DNA of 64,000 bases from Vibrio rumoiensis (GCF_002218045.2 NZ_AP018686.1:806001-870000), one strand, 5' to 3'. Counted from the first letter of the stretch, positions 17,165 through 26,068 are shown. Translations and numbers: made by a program. The notes: generated from the sequence alone by a model not told the origin.

Positions 17165-17560
17165 TTATTGAACTTCTAAGCTATCCACATCGATGGTTAG
17201 GCTGTTCCAGTCTTTATCTACTTCACCACGTAGTACCACGGTATGTTCCGTTGTTACCGTCCGACCATGCCATTTGTCATGATCAATTTCTACGGTAATG
17301 TCGCCCGTTGAATCAGCAAAGATATAATCTTCATCACCTAATGAGCTTTTAATTTTACCTGTTAACACTACTTTGGCGTCATCACTGGCCTCTTTGGCCG
17401 CTTTAATCGTTTCAATAACGGCAGTGCCATGACGCGGCCCTTGGAAACCACCTTGAGAAGAACTTTCACTCTTCATCGCTGGAGAAACCACTTCAGCCAT
17501 GGCGAGAGAAGGAATGGAAATTAATGCTGCAAGCGAAAGAGTTGATAGTGTCTTTTTCAT
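17165..17560 (-). CDS. ygiW: YgiW/YdeI family periplasmic OB-fold stress protein
   Basis: This 131-residue protein has a signal peptide (MKKTLSTLSLAALISIPSLA, cleavage near AMA at residue 22) and a bacterial OB-fold (BOF) domain: VVLTGKIKSSLGDEDYIFAD and ITVEIDHDKW. Relatives (YgiW/VisP, YdeI) protect the envelope against peptides and oxidants. It lies downstream of the histidine kinase gene but has its own promoter. The 95-base gap carries a direct-repeat operator identical in design to the one in front of the divergent DUF5666 lipoprotein, so the two-component system here very probably controls it. Confidence 0.87.
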   Translation of the reverse strand: MKKTLSTLSLAALISIPSLAMAEVVSPAMKSESSSQGGFQGPRHGTAVIETIKAAKEASDDAKVVLTGKIKSSLGDEDYIFADSTGDITVEIDHDKWHGRTVTTEHTVVLRGEVDKDWNSLTIDVDSLEVQ

Positions 17561-17619
17561 GATTCTTCACCTTTGATTGTCGGTTTGTTGCATCGATGAG
17601 AAACAATATATTCGAGCAA

Positions 17620-17638
17620 GCGTGAAAAAATCGTGAAG
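17620..17638 (-). promoter_or_regulatory. Response-regulator box and -10 for ygiW
   Basis: The minus strand reads CTTCACGATTTTTTCACGC, two TTCACG-type half-sites 11 bases apart. Nine bases later comes TATATT (17605-17610) as -10. The spacing is the same as at 19572-19605. Confidence 0.7.
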
Positions 17639-17655
17639 ATCACATTTTCCCCTCT

Positions 17656-18870
17656 TCACCCAAACACCACCTTCGCCTTAAATAACTTACCGTCATTGTC
17701 GGTGTTGAAGTCCCAGTCCATCCGAGTGCATATGCGTTCAATAATGGCTAAACCACAACCGTAACCTGAATTATGCATATCATTGCCATCATGTTGATTT
17801 GTTATAACCAACGTTTTCTCGGTTAGCTCAATCACAATATCGCCAATGCTATAACTAAATGCATTTTTTAATAAGTTCGCCATCACAATATCAATAAAGC
17901 TGGATGGTGCTTCAATTGAGCTTGGGTGCTTTTCTTTTAACTCATACGTCGCATCTTGTTTAGCAAAATGTTCTGCCATATTCGATAGCACCGTTTTAAT
18001 ATGCTCAGATAATGATTCGTTATTAATATGGTGTGACTCGATGTCTTCTTTACCCAATAACAAAAACGCTTCTGTCAGTATTTGCATTTGATTGCCGGCA
18101 TATTCAATCCGCGCTACGGCTTTATTGGCAACTCGAGGCATATCTGGCACTTTTTTCAATAATTCAGTTGAGCCTTTTATCACCATAATTGGCGTTCTTA
18201 ACTCATGAGAAGCAAAGCGGCTAAATTCTTGCTCACGCTGAAAATAGGCAGAAATTTTGGCTTTATTATCTAATAGTGTGTATTCGATACTTCGGGTTTC
18301 TTTATAAGGTGTATCGACTTCAAAGTCTGGCTTATCGGGAGCCATCGCCTTGATTTTTTCTTCAATTTGAATGAGGGGACGTGAAAATAAACGCACAAAA
18401 TACAAGCCATATGCTATCACCGCGATGAGAAAAACAGCGCCAACTAAAAAGGTAATGAGGTGTAAATTGTCTTCGTAGTCATCCAGATAATCATCAGCAT
18501 CATCTTGAAAAACCACATATAACCAACCACTGCCAGATGGATGCTTGGTCACCAGAAAGTGTTTGTCTTCTGGGCCAAGTTGTTCTTCAAAGAAGCCAGA
18601 GGTTTGATAAGGGTCTAACCACTCTGGATGCTCTTCTCTTGACCAATAAGTATCGAGTTCTTGCGGGTCAGGCTTTTCCGCTTTAAAACCATAACGCTGA
18701 TAATTATTTAAATACTCTTGTGTTTCGGTTGAGAGCCGGTGTTCTAAACTGATCACTTCTAAGCGGTCTTGCGCAAAATAAATCAGCCCCCAAAATAGCA
18801 GGAACATCACGCTAGTCAGTACGATAAACGTCATGCGGATCTTTTTAAAGAAACTTGGCGCATTAGTCAT
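17656..18870 (-). CDS. Two-component sensor histidine kinase
   Basis: This is a 404-residue membrane kinase. TM1 lies at about 13-33 and TM2 at 137-158. Between them is a periplasmic domain of about 100 residues that ends in a strongly acidic patch (DDADDYLDDYEDN, 123-135). A short HAMP-like linker follows. The phosphoacceptor H222 is in FASHELRTPIMV, and the ATPase has the N-box LLKNAFSYS and the G-box GYGCGLAIIERI. The acidic patch next to the membrane suggests sensing of divalent cations or cationic peptides, as in PhoQ or PmrB; that is inference. Its start overlaps the regulator gene by 8 bases, so the two are co-translated. Confidence 0.87.
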   Translation of the reverse strand: MTNAPSFFKKIRMTFIVLTSVMFLLFWGLIYFAQDRLEVISLEHRLSTETQEYLNNYQRYGFKAEKPDPQELDTYWSREEHPEWLDPYQTSGFFEEQLGPEDKHFLVTKHPSGSGWLYVVFQDDADDYLDDYEDNLHLITFLVGAVFLIAVIAYGLYFVRLFSRPLIQIEEKIKAMAPDKPDFEVDTPYKETRSIEYTLLDNKAKISAYFQREQEFSRFASHELRTPIMVIKGSTELLKKVPDMPRVANKAVARIEYAGNQMQILTEAFLLLGKEDIESHHINNESLSEHIKTVLSNMAEHFAKQDATYELKEKHPSSIEAPSSFIDIVMANLLKNAFSYSIGDIVIELTEKTLVITNQHDGNDMHNSGYGCGLAIIERICTRMDWDFNTDNDGKLFKAKVVFG

Positions 18871-19534
18871 TTTTCAATCGATATCCTTGACCATGTAAGG
18901 TTTCTAAACGGCTAGTATCAAAACCTTTATCCAATGCGCTTCTTAGACCATAAATATGGCTGCGCAATGAATCGCTTGATGGACTCTCCTCTCCCCATAC
19001 TTCAGAAATCACCGCCTCTTTAGAGACAACCGCAGGCGCATGTTTGAGTAATAATTTAAAAATAGTTCGCTGAATTTTACTTAATTTAATCGGCTGGCCC
19101 GAACGGGTCACTTCATTGGTTTGTATGTTCATAGTGAGATCCGCGAAGCTTACATTGCCCACATCTAATCTAGGTCCACGACGATGCAGTGCTTGCAAAC
19201 GTAAACACAGTTCTTCCATTGCAAAAGGTTTATTAAGGAAATCATCACCACCAGAATTAAACGCTTCAATCTTATCGTTCAGAGTATCTTTGGCGGTTAG
19301 GAACAAAATAGGGGTATTACAAAATAATTCTTCACGCAGTTTTTTAACGGTACTGATACCATCCATCTTGGGCATCATAATATCCATCACAATCACGTCA
19401 TAATGATTCTCTTCGATCAGCTTTAACGCACTCTCCCCATGGTAAGCACAATCCGCTACGATCCCTTCAAGCTCTAAATAATCCATGATGGTTTCTACTA
19501 CGCTATGGGTATCATCCACAATTAAGACTTTCAT
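18863..19534 (-). CDS. OmpR/PhoB family response regulator
   Basis: This 223-residue regulator has a receiver domain with phosphorylation site D51 (VIVMDIMMPKMDG), acidic D7/D8 and the LNKPF lysine loop. A winged-helix DNA-binding domain occupies the C-terminal 100 residues (VISEVWGEES, SLRSHIYGLRSALDKG). It is encoded first, with the kinase overlapping its end. It faces a DUF5666 lipoprotein gene across 122 bases that contain an 11-base-spaced direct repeat, the normal target of this family. The likely regulon is itself, the lipoprotein and ygiW. It resembles QseB/PmrA/CarR-type regulators; I cannot choose among them. Confidence 0.88.
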   Translation of the reverse strand: MKVLIVDDTHSVVETIMDYLELEGIVADCAYHGESALKLIEENHYDVIVMDIMMPKMDGISTVKKLREELFCNTPILFLTAKDTLNDKIEAFNSGGDDFLNKPFAMEELCLRLQALHRRGPRLDVGNVSFADLTMNIQTNEVTRSGQPIKLSKIQRTIFKLLLKHAPAVVSKEAVISEVWGEESPSSDSLRSHIYGLRSALDKGFDTSRLETLHGQGYRLKND

Positions 19535-19571
19535 GATAAAAATACACCTTTCTGACTTTTTTCATTAATTT

Positions 19572-19605
19572 CTTCACGCTTTCTTTACGCTTGCCTAATT
19601 AAGAT
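19572..19605 (+). promoter_or_regulatory. Response-regulator box and -10 for the DUF5666 lipoprotein gene
   Basis: CTTCACGCTTTCTTTACGC (19572-19590) holds two half-sites 11 bases apart. After nine bases it is followed by TAAGAT (19600-19605). The box replaces a -35 element, as in promoters activated by OmpR/PhoB-type regulators. Confidence 0.7.
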
Positions 19606-19656
19606 ACCTGCAAATCAATCATTCCTACAGTACAAATATAAAAAATAGGGTTTATC

Positions 19657-21000
19657 ATGAAAAAGACATTTTTATGCTTATCGGTTGCCGCTCTCCTATC
19701 CGCGTGTGGTGGCAGTGGTAGTGATAACGACTCATCAAACAATGGCAATACTTATTCAACGCCTCAAAAACTTACGGGGACCGTTACTGAGATTTCAGAG
19801 CGAACCATTACCGTGAATGGCTTTGAGCTTGGTGCCGCTCAAGCCGAAATTGAATATGACAACAACAGATTAAATTTAACTGACCTACAAAAAGGTATGC
19901 GTGTTGATGTAGAAACCAACCGCAACGGTGTGGCAACAGAAATCGAACTCGACCCTAGCCTAGTGGGTGAAGTCACGGCTGTAAACGCTGACACAATCAC
20001 AGTAAATGGTACCGATATTCCAACGGCAACCAAAACTCGTGCCTATTCAGCGACAACTCAAGACAGCAGTGCGCCGTATCAAATCGGTGACTGGGTCTTA
20101 GTAGACGGTTATCTGGATAACAGTGGCCAATGGCAGGTTCTCGGTATTTATGACGCTTCTTTCATTCACAATAATGAAGCGGAAATTGAAGGCCCTATTT
20201 CATCATTAGACATAACAAACCGCACCTTTTATGTTGGACAAACTTTAGTTTCTTATGCTGGAGCGGTAGAAATCGATGACGACGAACCATTATCGGATGG
20301 GCTATGGGTGGAAGTTGAAGGTCGTTTTGACGGTACACAATTTACTGCCACGGAAATTGATATTGAAGACGATAATCAATACAGCTGCGCAGAATTAGAA
20401 GGGATTATCACTTGGGTTAACAATGAACAAACATCATTCGAGTTAAATGGCCGTACCAGTATTGCGATTACTGAGAAAACGGTATTTGACGATGGTATTG
20501 CGACCGATCTCGTCGAAGGTGCTCGCATTGAAGTAGAACTGATTAATGGTGCCTCTGGATTAGAAGCCACTGAAATCGAATTTGAAGATGGTTCAGGCTC
20601 AAATAACACCGCCAGCAATAGCAAAAAGTTTGCGCTTTCAGGAACGGCAACCTGGACAACAAATACTTCATTTACCATTAATGGCTTTGATTTTACCACT
20701 AACAGCCGCACCCAATTTGAAGACCGCTTAACGATGGCGACAATAGATGGTGTGGAGATTGACATTGAAGGTATCGAATCAACCGATACAAACGGCAATA
20801 CTATCTACCTAGTTAAAGAAGTAGAAGCGTTAGAGGCGAATGATAATGAAATCGACCTAGAAGGCGTGATCAGCAACGGTACACTTTGGGGCTATATTAA
20901 TACCGATGGTTCATTTGGTTCAGAAGGCTCACGTATTGATGTGGAATGCCGAGTAATCGCGCTTAATAACGAAGTATCTCATTGTCAAAACGATAATTAA
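19657..21000 (+). CDS. DUF5666-domain lipoprotein
   Basis: This 447-residue lipoprotein has a clean lipobox (LLSAC, C17) followed by a Gly/Ser/Asn-rich tether. The rest consists of about five repeats of a small OB-like unit, each with a TVTEI...ITVNG-type strand pair and a G-x-R/W-V-x-V-E turn. This matches DUF5666 domains. Residue D follows the +1 Cys region only after several glycines, and the sorting fate is not clear. It is strongly acidic. It is divergent from the two-component operon and carries that system's predicted operator, so it is probably a regulated envelope protein. Molecular function unknown. Confidence 0.8.
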   Translation: MKKTFLCLSVAALLSACGGSGSDNDSSNNGNTYSTPQKLTGTVTEISERTITVNGFELGAAQAEIEYDNNRLNLTDLQKGMRVDVETNRNGVATEIELDPSLVGEVTAVNADTITVNGTDIPTATKTRAYSATTQDSSAPYQIGDWVLVDGYLDNSGQWQVLGIYDASFIHNNEAEIEGPISSLDITNRTFYVGQTLVSYAGAVEIDDDEPLSDGLWVEVEGRFDGTQFTATEIDIEDDNQYSCAELEGIITWVNNEQTSFELNGRTSIAITEKTVFDDGIATDLVEGARIEVELINGASGLEATEIEFEDGSGSNNTASNSKKFALSGTATWTTNTSFTINGFDFTTNSRTQFEDRLTMATIDGVEIDIEGIESTDTNGNTIYLVKEVEALEANDNEIDLEGVISNGTLWGYINTDGSFGSEGSRIDVECRVIALNNEVSHCQNDN

Positions 21001-21021
21001 TATTAACCTTTAACCAATAAT

Positions 21022-21055
21022 AATGGCGCAGAAAGTCTCCCTTCTGCGCCATTTT
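21022..21055. terminator. Bidirectional terminator
   Basis: The stem AATGGCGCAGAA and TTCTGCGCCATT with an 8-base loop lies between the convergent lipoprotein and DUF1090 genes. Confidence 0.85.
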
Positions 21056-21070
21056 GGTATTCACATTATA

Positions 21071-21469
21071 TTATTTCAATTTTAATAGCTCAGCTTGTAG
21101 CGCTTTAAGCTTTTCTTGATCCTCTGCAACTCTCTGCTGATATTTTTCGACTTTATCCGCTTCTTGATCTTGCATTGCTTCTTTTAAGTCATCTTGATGT
21201 TCAGCTAAATCATCTTTAATGTCAGCAATCTCGTCTTGTAAATCGTCTTTGAGACCACCTACGGTACAGTGTTCTTTAACATTATTCAGAGCTTTGGTTA
21301 ACCCTTGTACCTTGTTGACATTATTGTTTTGTTTGGCGTATTCCAACTGTTTTTCAATGTGACAAACTTTCGCTTCACACCCGGTTAAATCTTCACAATT
21401 TTGAGCCGCGCTGACATTCAAACTCGCCAAAAGGCTCAATGTAGAAGTGATCATTAATGCTGTTTTCAT
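21071..21469 (-). CDS. DUF1090 (YqjC-like) periplasmic protein
   Basis: This 132-residue protein has a signal peptide (cleavage after about residue 22, NVSAAQ). An N-terminal segment with four cysteines follows (C25, C31, C36, C68 by count). The C-terminal part is a long charged helical coiled coil rich in D, E, K and Q. This fits DUF1090/YqjC. Function unknown. Convergent with the DUF5666 lipoprotein. Its promoter region carries a 17-base tandem duplication that repeats a TATAGT -10-like element. Confidence 0.82.
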   Translation of the reverse strand: MKTALMITSTLSLLASLNVSAAQNCEDLTGCEAKVCHIEKQLEYAKQNNNVNKVQGLTKALNNVKEHCTVGGLKDDLQDEIADIKDDLAEHQDDLKEAMQDQEADKVEKYQQRVAEDQEKLKALQAELLKLK

Positions 21470-21498
21470 ACGGTTATTCCTAAACGTGTTGAGAAGAT

Positions 21499-21535
21499 CT
21501 TACTATAGCTAAAATCTTACTATAGCTAAAATCTA
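21499..21535. repeat. 17-bp tandem duplication in the DUF1090 promoter
   Basis: Two perfect copies of ATCTTACTATAGCTAAA. On the minus strand each copy contains TAGCTATAGT, so a possible extended -10 is duplicated. Confidence 0.8.
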
Positions 21536-21621
21536 TCATTAATAAATTCAAACTGTTTAAAATTAACAGAAATAATACGTTGTCATTTATGACTTTATCC
21601 CAATGTATTTATCACCATTTT

Positions 21622-22320
21622 TCACCAAAAAATAGGACCGACCCAAGGCGCGATAAGCACGGTGACCACACCTGCAATCATCATCACCATACTGGCAACG
21701 ACACCTTCAGAACTACCGATCTGATAGGCTTTGGCCGTCCCCGCACCATGAGATGAAGCACCGAGACTGGCTCCTTTACCTAGATGTGAACGAATCGCAA
21801 GCAGCGCTAATATGGATTCTCCTACCGCCATTCCAATCACACCAGTTATCACGACAAATAAAGCCGTAAGATCCGCTTGTCCCCCCACCGATTTAGTTGC
21901 CTCGATAGCAAAAGGAGTAGTGATTGAGCGCATAGCCAAACTACGTTGCAATAACTCTGATAAGTGAAAGAACTGAGCCAATAACACCGTACTACCAACC
22001 GCGGCCACAACAGACACGCACACCCCTATCGACATTGATAGCCAGTGGCGGGCAATCAACTGACGGTTATCATAAACTGGAATAGCAAATGCCACCGTTG
22101 CTGGCCCCAACATCCATAATAACCAATGGGAATCACTCATATAAGTTTGATAAGGAATCTCTAAACCAATCACCAACAAAATCAGTAACAGCGGTGCTAA
22201 CATCAATGGCATAAACAATAAAATGGGTTTGCGTTGGTAGCAATATTTACTGAAATAATAAAAAGCTACCGTCATGAAAAAACATAACAAGCCCAAACCA
22301 TAGTGCCTCCAAACGTCCAT
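21622..22320 (-). CDS. lrgB: LrgB/CidB family membrane protein
   Basis: This is a 232-residue inner-membrane protein with seven or so hydrophobic segments. The family block ITTPFAIEATKSVGGQADLTA and the later GKGASLGASSHGAGTAKA (in pieces) identify LrgB/YohK. I chose ATG 22320, one base after the upstream stop, with GGAG just before it; the longer frame to 22353 would overlap lrgA. LrgA/LrgB pairs act in murein hydrolase control or as glycolate/pyruvate exporters in some organisms. Confidence 0.87.
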   Translation of the reverse strand: MDVWRHYGLGLLCFFMTVAFYYFSKYCYQRKPILLFMPLMLAPLLLILLVIGLEIPYQTYMSDSHWLLWMLGPATVAFAIPVYDNRQLIARHWLSMSIGVCVSVVAAVGSTVLLAQFFHLSELLQRSLAMRSITTPFAIEATKSVGGQADLTALFVVITGVIGMAVGESILALLAIRSHLGKGASLGASSHGAGTAKAYQIGSSEGVVASMVMMIAGVVTVLIAPWVGPIFW

Positions 22321-22321
22321 T

Positions 22322-22753
22322 TTAATGCTCCACTTTGACAAGGGTTGAGGCATGTGTATTGACTAAACGGTTAGATTTTCGGCGAGCCAATTTCAATTCA
22401 AATCGATAAACACGATCCACAACCAAAGAGGTAACAGCAATCACCAAGATGGTACTAATAAAAAGCACAGCTAAAATCTTCATCCCATCATTGATAACAA
22501 GATCTGGGTATTTCACTACCGCAATCACTGCCGGCACAAAAAATAATAGCATTTCAGAGAGTAACCACGTCGCGCCACTACGTAACCAATTGACATTAAT
22601 AACTTTCGTAAATAACAACATTAACAGCAGCAACATCCCTGTTAAGTTCGCAGGAATGGGTAAATGAAACTGCTGAACAAGCTTATCGGACAGCATCCAA
22701 ATACAAGAAAAGACAACCACTTGAAATAAGGTAAAAAAGTGACGTTTTAACAT
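22322..22753 (-). CDS. lrgA: LrgA/CidA family holin-like protein
   Basis: This small membrane protein has four hydrophobic segments and the family block LHLPIPANLTGMLLLLMLL (read FHLPIPANLTGM here). It is 143 residues from ATG 22753, chosen because longer forms run into the divergent regulator's promoter; the ribosome site is weak, and starts up to 22831 are possible. It is followed one base later by lrgB, forming the usual two-gene operon. It is divergent from a LysR regulator, which is likely its activator. Confidence 0.8.
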   Translation of the reverse strand: MLKRHFFTLFQVVVFSCIWMLSDKLVQQFHLPIPANLTGMLLLLMLLFTKVINVNWLRSGATWLLSEMLLFFVPAVIAVVKYPDLVINDGMKILAVLFISTILVIAVTSLVVDRVYRFELKLARRKSNRLVNTHASTLVKVEH

Positions 22754-22876
22754 CTTTATTAATCCACAATAATAACGAACCGCCATTATAATCCCGACTA
22801 AAACCATCAAAAAATGAATTTTTATTATCAAAATTATGCCAAAATGGAATGGTTTAATTTAACAGAGGTAAGCCAC

Positions 22877-23761
22877 ATGGACATTAAAGCACTGCGTTAT
22901 TTCGTTACTCTGATCCAACAAAATAGCTTTACTAAAGCCTCTGAAACACTTTTCGTGACACAACCAACCATTAGTAAAATGATCAAAAACCTTGAGCAAT
23001 CATTAGGCCAACCATTAATTCACCGAGAAGGAAGACGATTTTGGCTAACGCCAGCGGGGGATGTTGTCTATAACCGAGCGCTGCAAATACTGGAATCAAT
23101 GGGACAAATACAGTCTGAGTTAGAAGACTTAGATCAATTGCAACGAGGTCAGTTGCGTTTAGGTATTCCACCGATGGTCGGACATTTATATGCAAATTTA
23201 ATTCGAAACTATAAGCAGCAATACCCAAATGTCGAACTCACCATCGTAGAATATGGCGGTAAAAGAATCGAACAGGCATTATTAAATGGCGATATTGATG
23301 TGGCATTAACCATGCTCGATAGCAGTAACGAGGAAATACTCGCTCAGTTGCCACTGGATAATTACCCCATTCACGCCATCGTACCCAATATTGAAAAATG
23401 GCAAACTTCAGAATTACTTGACTGGAAATCGCTAGAACAAGAACCTTTTTACATTTACACCAAAGAATTCACCTTAAGCGAGTTTATTGAGCAACGCTGC
23501 CAACAAGCAGGGTTTTCGCCTTTAATTTCGGCTAGAAGTAGCCAATGGGATTTTCTCGTTGCATTGGTCAAAAGTGGTCATGGTGTCACCTTTTTACCAC
23601 AACCGCTTTGCCATCGAGTAAAAGATGATGGTCTATTAGTGAAACCCATGAACCAAACGATGAACTGGTCACTAGGGCTTATTTGGCACTCAGAGCGATA
23701 CATTCCCAAAGCCGCTCAAGCATGGATTGATTTATGCCGACAATCTGTCGCGATTCAATAA
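22877..23761 (+). CDS. LysR family regulator, CidR-like
   Basis: This is a 294-residue LysR-type regulator from ATG 22877, preceded by AGAGGTAAG. An N-terminal winged helix (MDIKALRYFVTLIQQNSFTK in part, then TQPTISKMIKNLEQSLGQPL) is followed by the effector-binding domain. The divergent position beside lrgAB is the standard cidR-cidAB layout, so it probably controls those genes in response to a weak acid or overflow metabolite. An upstream in-frame ATG at 22814 would add 21 residues before the normal LysR N-terminus. Confidence 0.87.
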   Translation: MDIKALRYFVTLIQQNSFTKASETLFVTQPTISKMIKNLEQSLGQPLIHREGRRFWLTPAGDVVYNRALQILESMGQIQSELEDLDQLQRGQLRLGIPPMVGHLYANLIRNYKQQYPNVELTIVEYGGKRIEQALLNGDIDVALTMLDSSNEEILAQLPLDNYPIHAIVPNIEKWQTSELLDWKSLEQEPFYIYTKEFTLSEFIEQRCQQAGFSPLISARSSQWDFLVALVKSGHGVTFLPQPLCHRVKDDGLLVKPMNQTMNWSLGLIWHSERYIPKAAQAWIDLCRQSVAIQ

Positions 23762-23778
23762 TAAAACATCAAAACGAA

Positions 23779-23817
23779 AAAAGTACCCAACGACATTATC
23801 GCGGGTACTTAATTCTT
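23779..23817 (+). terminator. Terminator after the LysR gene
   Basis: AAGTACCC and GGGTACTT form the stem around a 14-base loop, with A's upstream and T's downstream. Confidence 0.7.
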
Positions 23818-23885
23818 TATCTTGCTAGGCAACGCCAAACGTTAAGCTTGGTAATATTTTACTTTCATTCTAAAGTCTAGTGTCA

Positions 23886-24155
23886 TCAGCAGCATGCAGT
23901 CATCATGTTCGCGACCATTTCATGTGCACTTTTGGGCATTGGCTTGATTTCACTTAAATATTCGTGGATTTCTTTCGGTGTTAATGTGCAACCGCGATCA
24001 GTAAAATGCATGATTTGATAAGTGGTAGCGATTTTCGAAATAGTGAATTCATCACGACCAGGTGAAAATGGAGAAAACATCCAACGTAAGTTCGCAACTT
24101 GCTCTTGAGTTGCATATTCTTCTTTTAATTTGAACTGGTAGACATTTGTCATCAT
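23886..24155 (-). CDS. Hypothetical protein, 89 aa
   Basis: I do not recognise this small soluble protein. It starts at ATG 24155, with AAGGATCAGC before it. The C-terminus ends in MMTACC, a paired cysteine tail. The middle holds EFTISKIATTYQIMHFTDRG and PKEIHEYLSEIKP, suggesting a small alpha/beta fold. Base use is like neighbouring genes. Monocistronic. No function is proposed. Confidence 0.55.
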   Translation of the reverse strand: MMTNVYQFKLKEEYATQEQVANLRWMFSPFSPGRDEFTISKIATTYQIMHFTDRGCTLTPKEIHEYLSEIKPMPKSAHEMVANMMTACC

Positions 24156-24405
24156 GCTGATCCTTTTATCTCTTTTTCTCACTGCACAGAAACTACCGCA
24201 GTAACCTTACTATTTATCACTGACCTATAACCTAAGCGGTTAGGATTAAGCGTATCTTTGCATCTCCATAATAATAGTAACACAAAATACTGGTTAAATA
24301 TACAGTATAAATTTACAGTTTGTCTAATGTTATTTAAATGAAAATACACAAGGAATGTTGGCTCAAATCCTATCGTCATTTCATCACCACTTTCGATCTT
24401 TAGGC

Positions 24406-24434
24406 ACAAAAAAGGCCGCTTTAAAGAGCGGCCA
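24406..24434. terminator. Terminator of guaC
   Basis: The stem AAGGCCGCT and AGAGCGGCC lies 70 bases past the guaC stop, with a T-run on the minus strand. Confidence 0.8.
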
Positions 24435-24502
24435 TTTAGTGGTCTTACATTTTATTCGTAGAGATTATGCAGGTCCATCAACTCTATTCTCGTCCGTAAG
24501 CC

Positions 24503-25546
24503 CTATTCTCTTCCATAAACATTATTCTCTTGCTCTTGCACACGAATAAAAGTTGTACGCTTAGTTAGCTCTTTTAACTTAGCCGCGCCAACGTAGGTGC
24601 AGGTTGAGCGCACACCACCAAGAATATCAGAGATGGTATCATGCACGGTTCCACGGAATGGGATCAGTACTGTTTTACCTTCAGCTGCGCGATACTTCGC
24701 GACACCACCAGAGTGCTTCTTCATAGCTGACTGTGAAGACATTCCGTAGAATTTCATGAAGGTTTTGCCGTCTTTCTCAATACGCTCACCGCCTGACTCT
24801 TCGTGACCAGCAAGCATACCGCCAAGCATTACGAAATCAGCACCGCCACCAAAGGCTTTCGATACATCACCGGCACATGTACAACCACCGTCACCGATGA
24901 TCATGCCACCTAGGCCGTGTGCCGCATCGCCACATTCAATGATGGCAGAAAGCTGAGGATAACCAACGCCCGTTTTCACGCGAGTCGTACATACAGAACC
25001 TGGGCCAATACCCACTTTAACGATATCCGCACCCGCTAGAATCAACTCTTCAACCATGTCGCCTGTGACTACGTTACCCGCGCTGATGACTTTGTTCGGG
25101 AATTCAGCACGGACTTTCGTCACGTAATCCACTAAGTGCTCAGAGTAACCATTCGCGATATCGATGCAGATAAAGATCAAATCATCGCTCATTGCCATGA
25201 TGTCTTTCGTTTTTTGAAAATCTGCTTCTGAAGTACCAGTGGATACCATCGCGTTATTTAGTACGCTCGCATCATTTGATTCGATAAAACCTTTCCAGTC
25301 TTCTACTGAGTAATGTTTATGAATCGCCGTCATTACGTTATGTTCTGATAATGCTTTCGCCATATCGAAACTGCCCACAGAATCCATATTTGCCGCAATA
25401 ACAGGTACACCTGACCATTGACGTCCGCTGTGCTTAAACGTAAAATCGCGGGTTAAATTTACTTGAGAACGACTTTTTAATGTTGAACGCTTCGGGCGGA
25501 ATAACACATCTTTAAAGCCTAACTTAAGTTCTTGTTCGATACGCAT
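24503..25546 (-). CDS. guaC: GMP reductase
   Basis: This enzyme converts GMP to IMP with NADPH, in purine salvage. It is 347 residues from ATG 25546, preceded by AAGGAAATTTGC; the longer frame to 25615 is not conserved. The catalytic C186 is in GPGSVCTTR. The flanking GDGGCTCAGDVSKAFGGGADFVM and GMLAGHEESGGE segments are typical of GuaC rather than IMP dehydrogenase. There are no CBS domains. It ends in an intrinsic terminator, and another strong terminator lies upstream, so it is monocistronic. Confidence 0.94.
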   Translation of the reverse strand: MRIEQELKLGFKDVLFRPKRSTLKSRSQVNLTRDFTFKHSGRQWSGVPVIAANMDSVGSFDMAKALSEHNVMTAIHKHYSVEDWKGFIESNDASVLNNAMVSTGTSEADFQKTKDIMAMSDDLIFICIDIANGYSEHLVDYVTKVRAEFPNKVISAGNVVTGDMVEELILAGADIVKVGIGPGSVCTTRVKTGVGYPQLSAIIECGDAAHGLGGMIIGDGGCTCAGDVSKAFGGGADFVMLGGMLAGHEESGGERIEKDGKTFMKFYGMSSQSAMKKHSGGVAKYRAAEGKTVLIPFRGTVHDTISDILGGVRSTCTYVGAAKLKELTKRTTFIRVQEQENNVYGRE

Positions 25547-25661
25547 AATGCAAATTTCCTTAATTACATAGAATGTATGCGTCCTTTTGGCGCAGCAATC
25601 GTGTATCTGTTGCATGCGAGATGAATACTTTGGCAGAAGTGCTCACCTGTATTTCGGACAC

Positions 25662-25696
25662 AAAAAAACCGGAGCGTTGGCAGACGCTCCGGTTTT
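25662..25696. terminator. Strong bidirectional hairpin upstream of guaC
   Basis: The stem AAAACCGGAGCGT and ACGCTCCGGTTTT, flanked by A's and T's, marks the end of the 25835-26068 minus-strand gene. Confidence 0.8.
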
Positions 25697-25834
25697 CAGC
25701 ATTATAGGCTGTGATTTTTTTATTGCTAGTCTGCTATTTTAAATTTTTTTGTGATACCTTACACCAGATAGCAACTCAAAAACTGACTATTCAGTCAACA
25801 CCAAAGAACACAAAAAATCTTAATTATCATGGTG

Positions 25835-26068
25835 TTATGGGTAAAAGGTAAGTATTCCCACCCTTAAAACTGCCGCAAAAAGCAACAAACTAATACCCAA
25901 TTTATAAAATTTAAATTCATGTACGGTCATATCGACCCGCTTATAAAACACCGTTATAACTCCTTTCCAATCTTGGCTACGCTTTCCGTATTCATATAAG
26001 CTGAATAACACGCCACCAATACCTATCAACAATAATACTTTCTCTACCCCGACCAAAAGCATTTCCAT
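25835..26068 (-). CDS. Small membrane protein, 77 aa
   Basis: This unrecognised protein has two hydrophobic helices, near residues 3-22 (LLVGVEKVLLLIGIGGVLF) and 55-73, joined by a basic loop (YGKRSQDWKG). An earlier ATG exists at 26086, but ATG 26068 has a strong AAGGAG 5 bases upstream. It may be related to small Vibrio inner-membrane proteins; function unknown. Confidence 0.6.
   Translation of the reverse strand: MEMLLVGVEKVLLLIGIGGVLFSLYEYGKRSQDWKGVITVFYKRVDMTVHEFKFYKLGISLLLFAAVLRVGILTFYP

Noticed and set aside
24179..24409. 76-codon minus-strand frame next to the 89-residue gene
   Set aside because: Lies in AT-rich promoter sequence and overlaps nothing conserved; composition is not coding-like.
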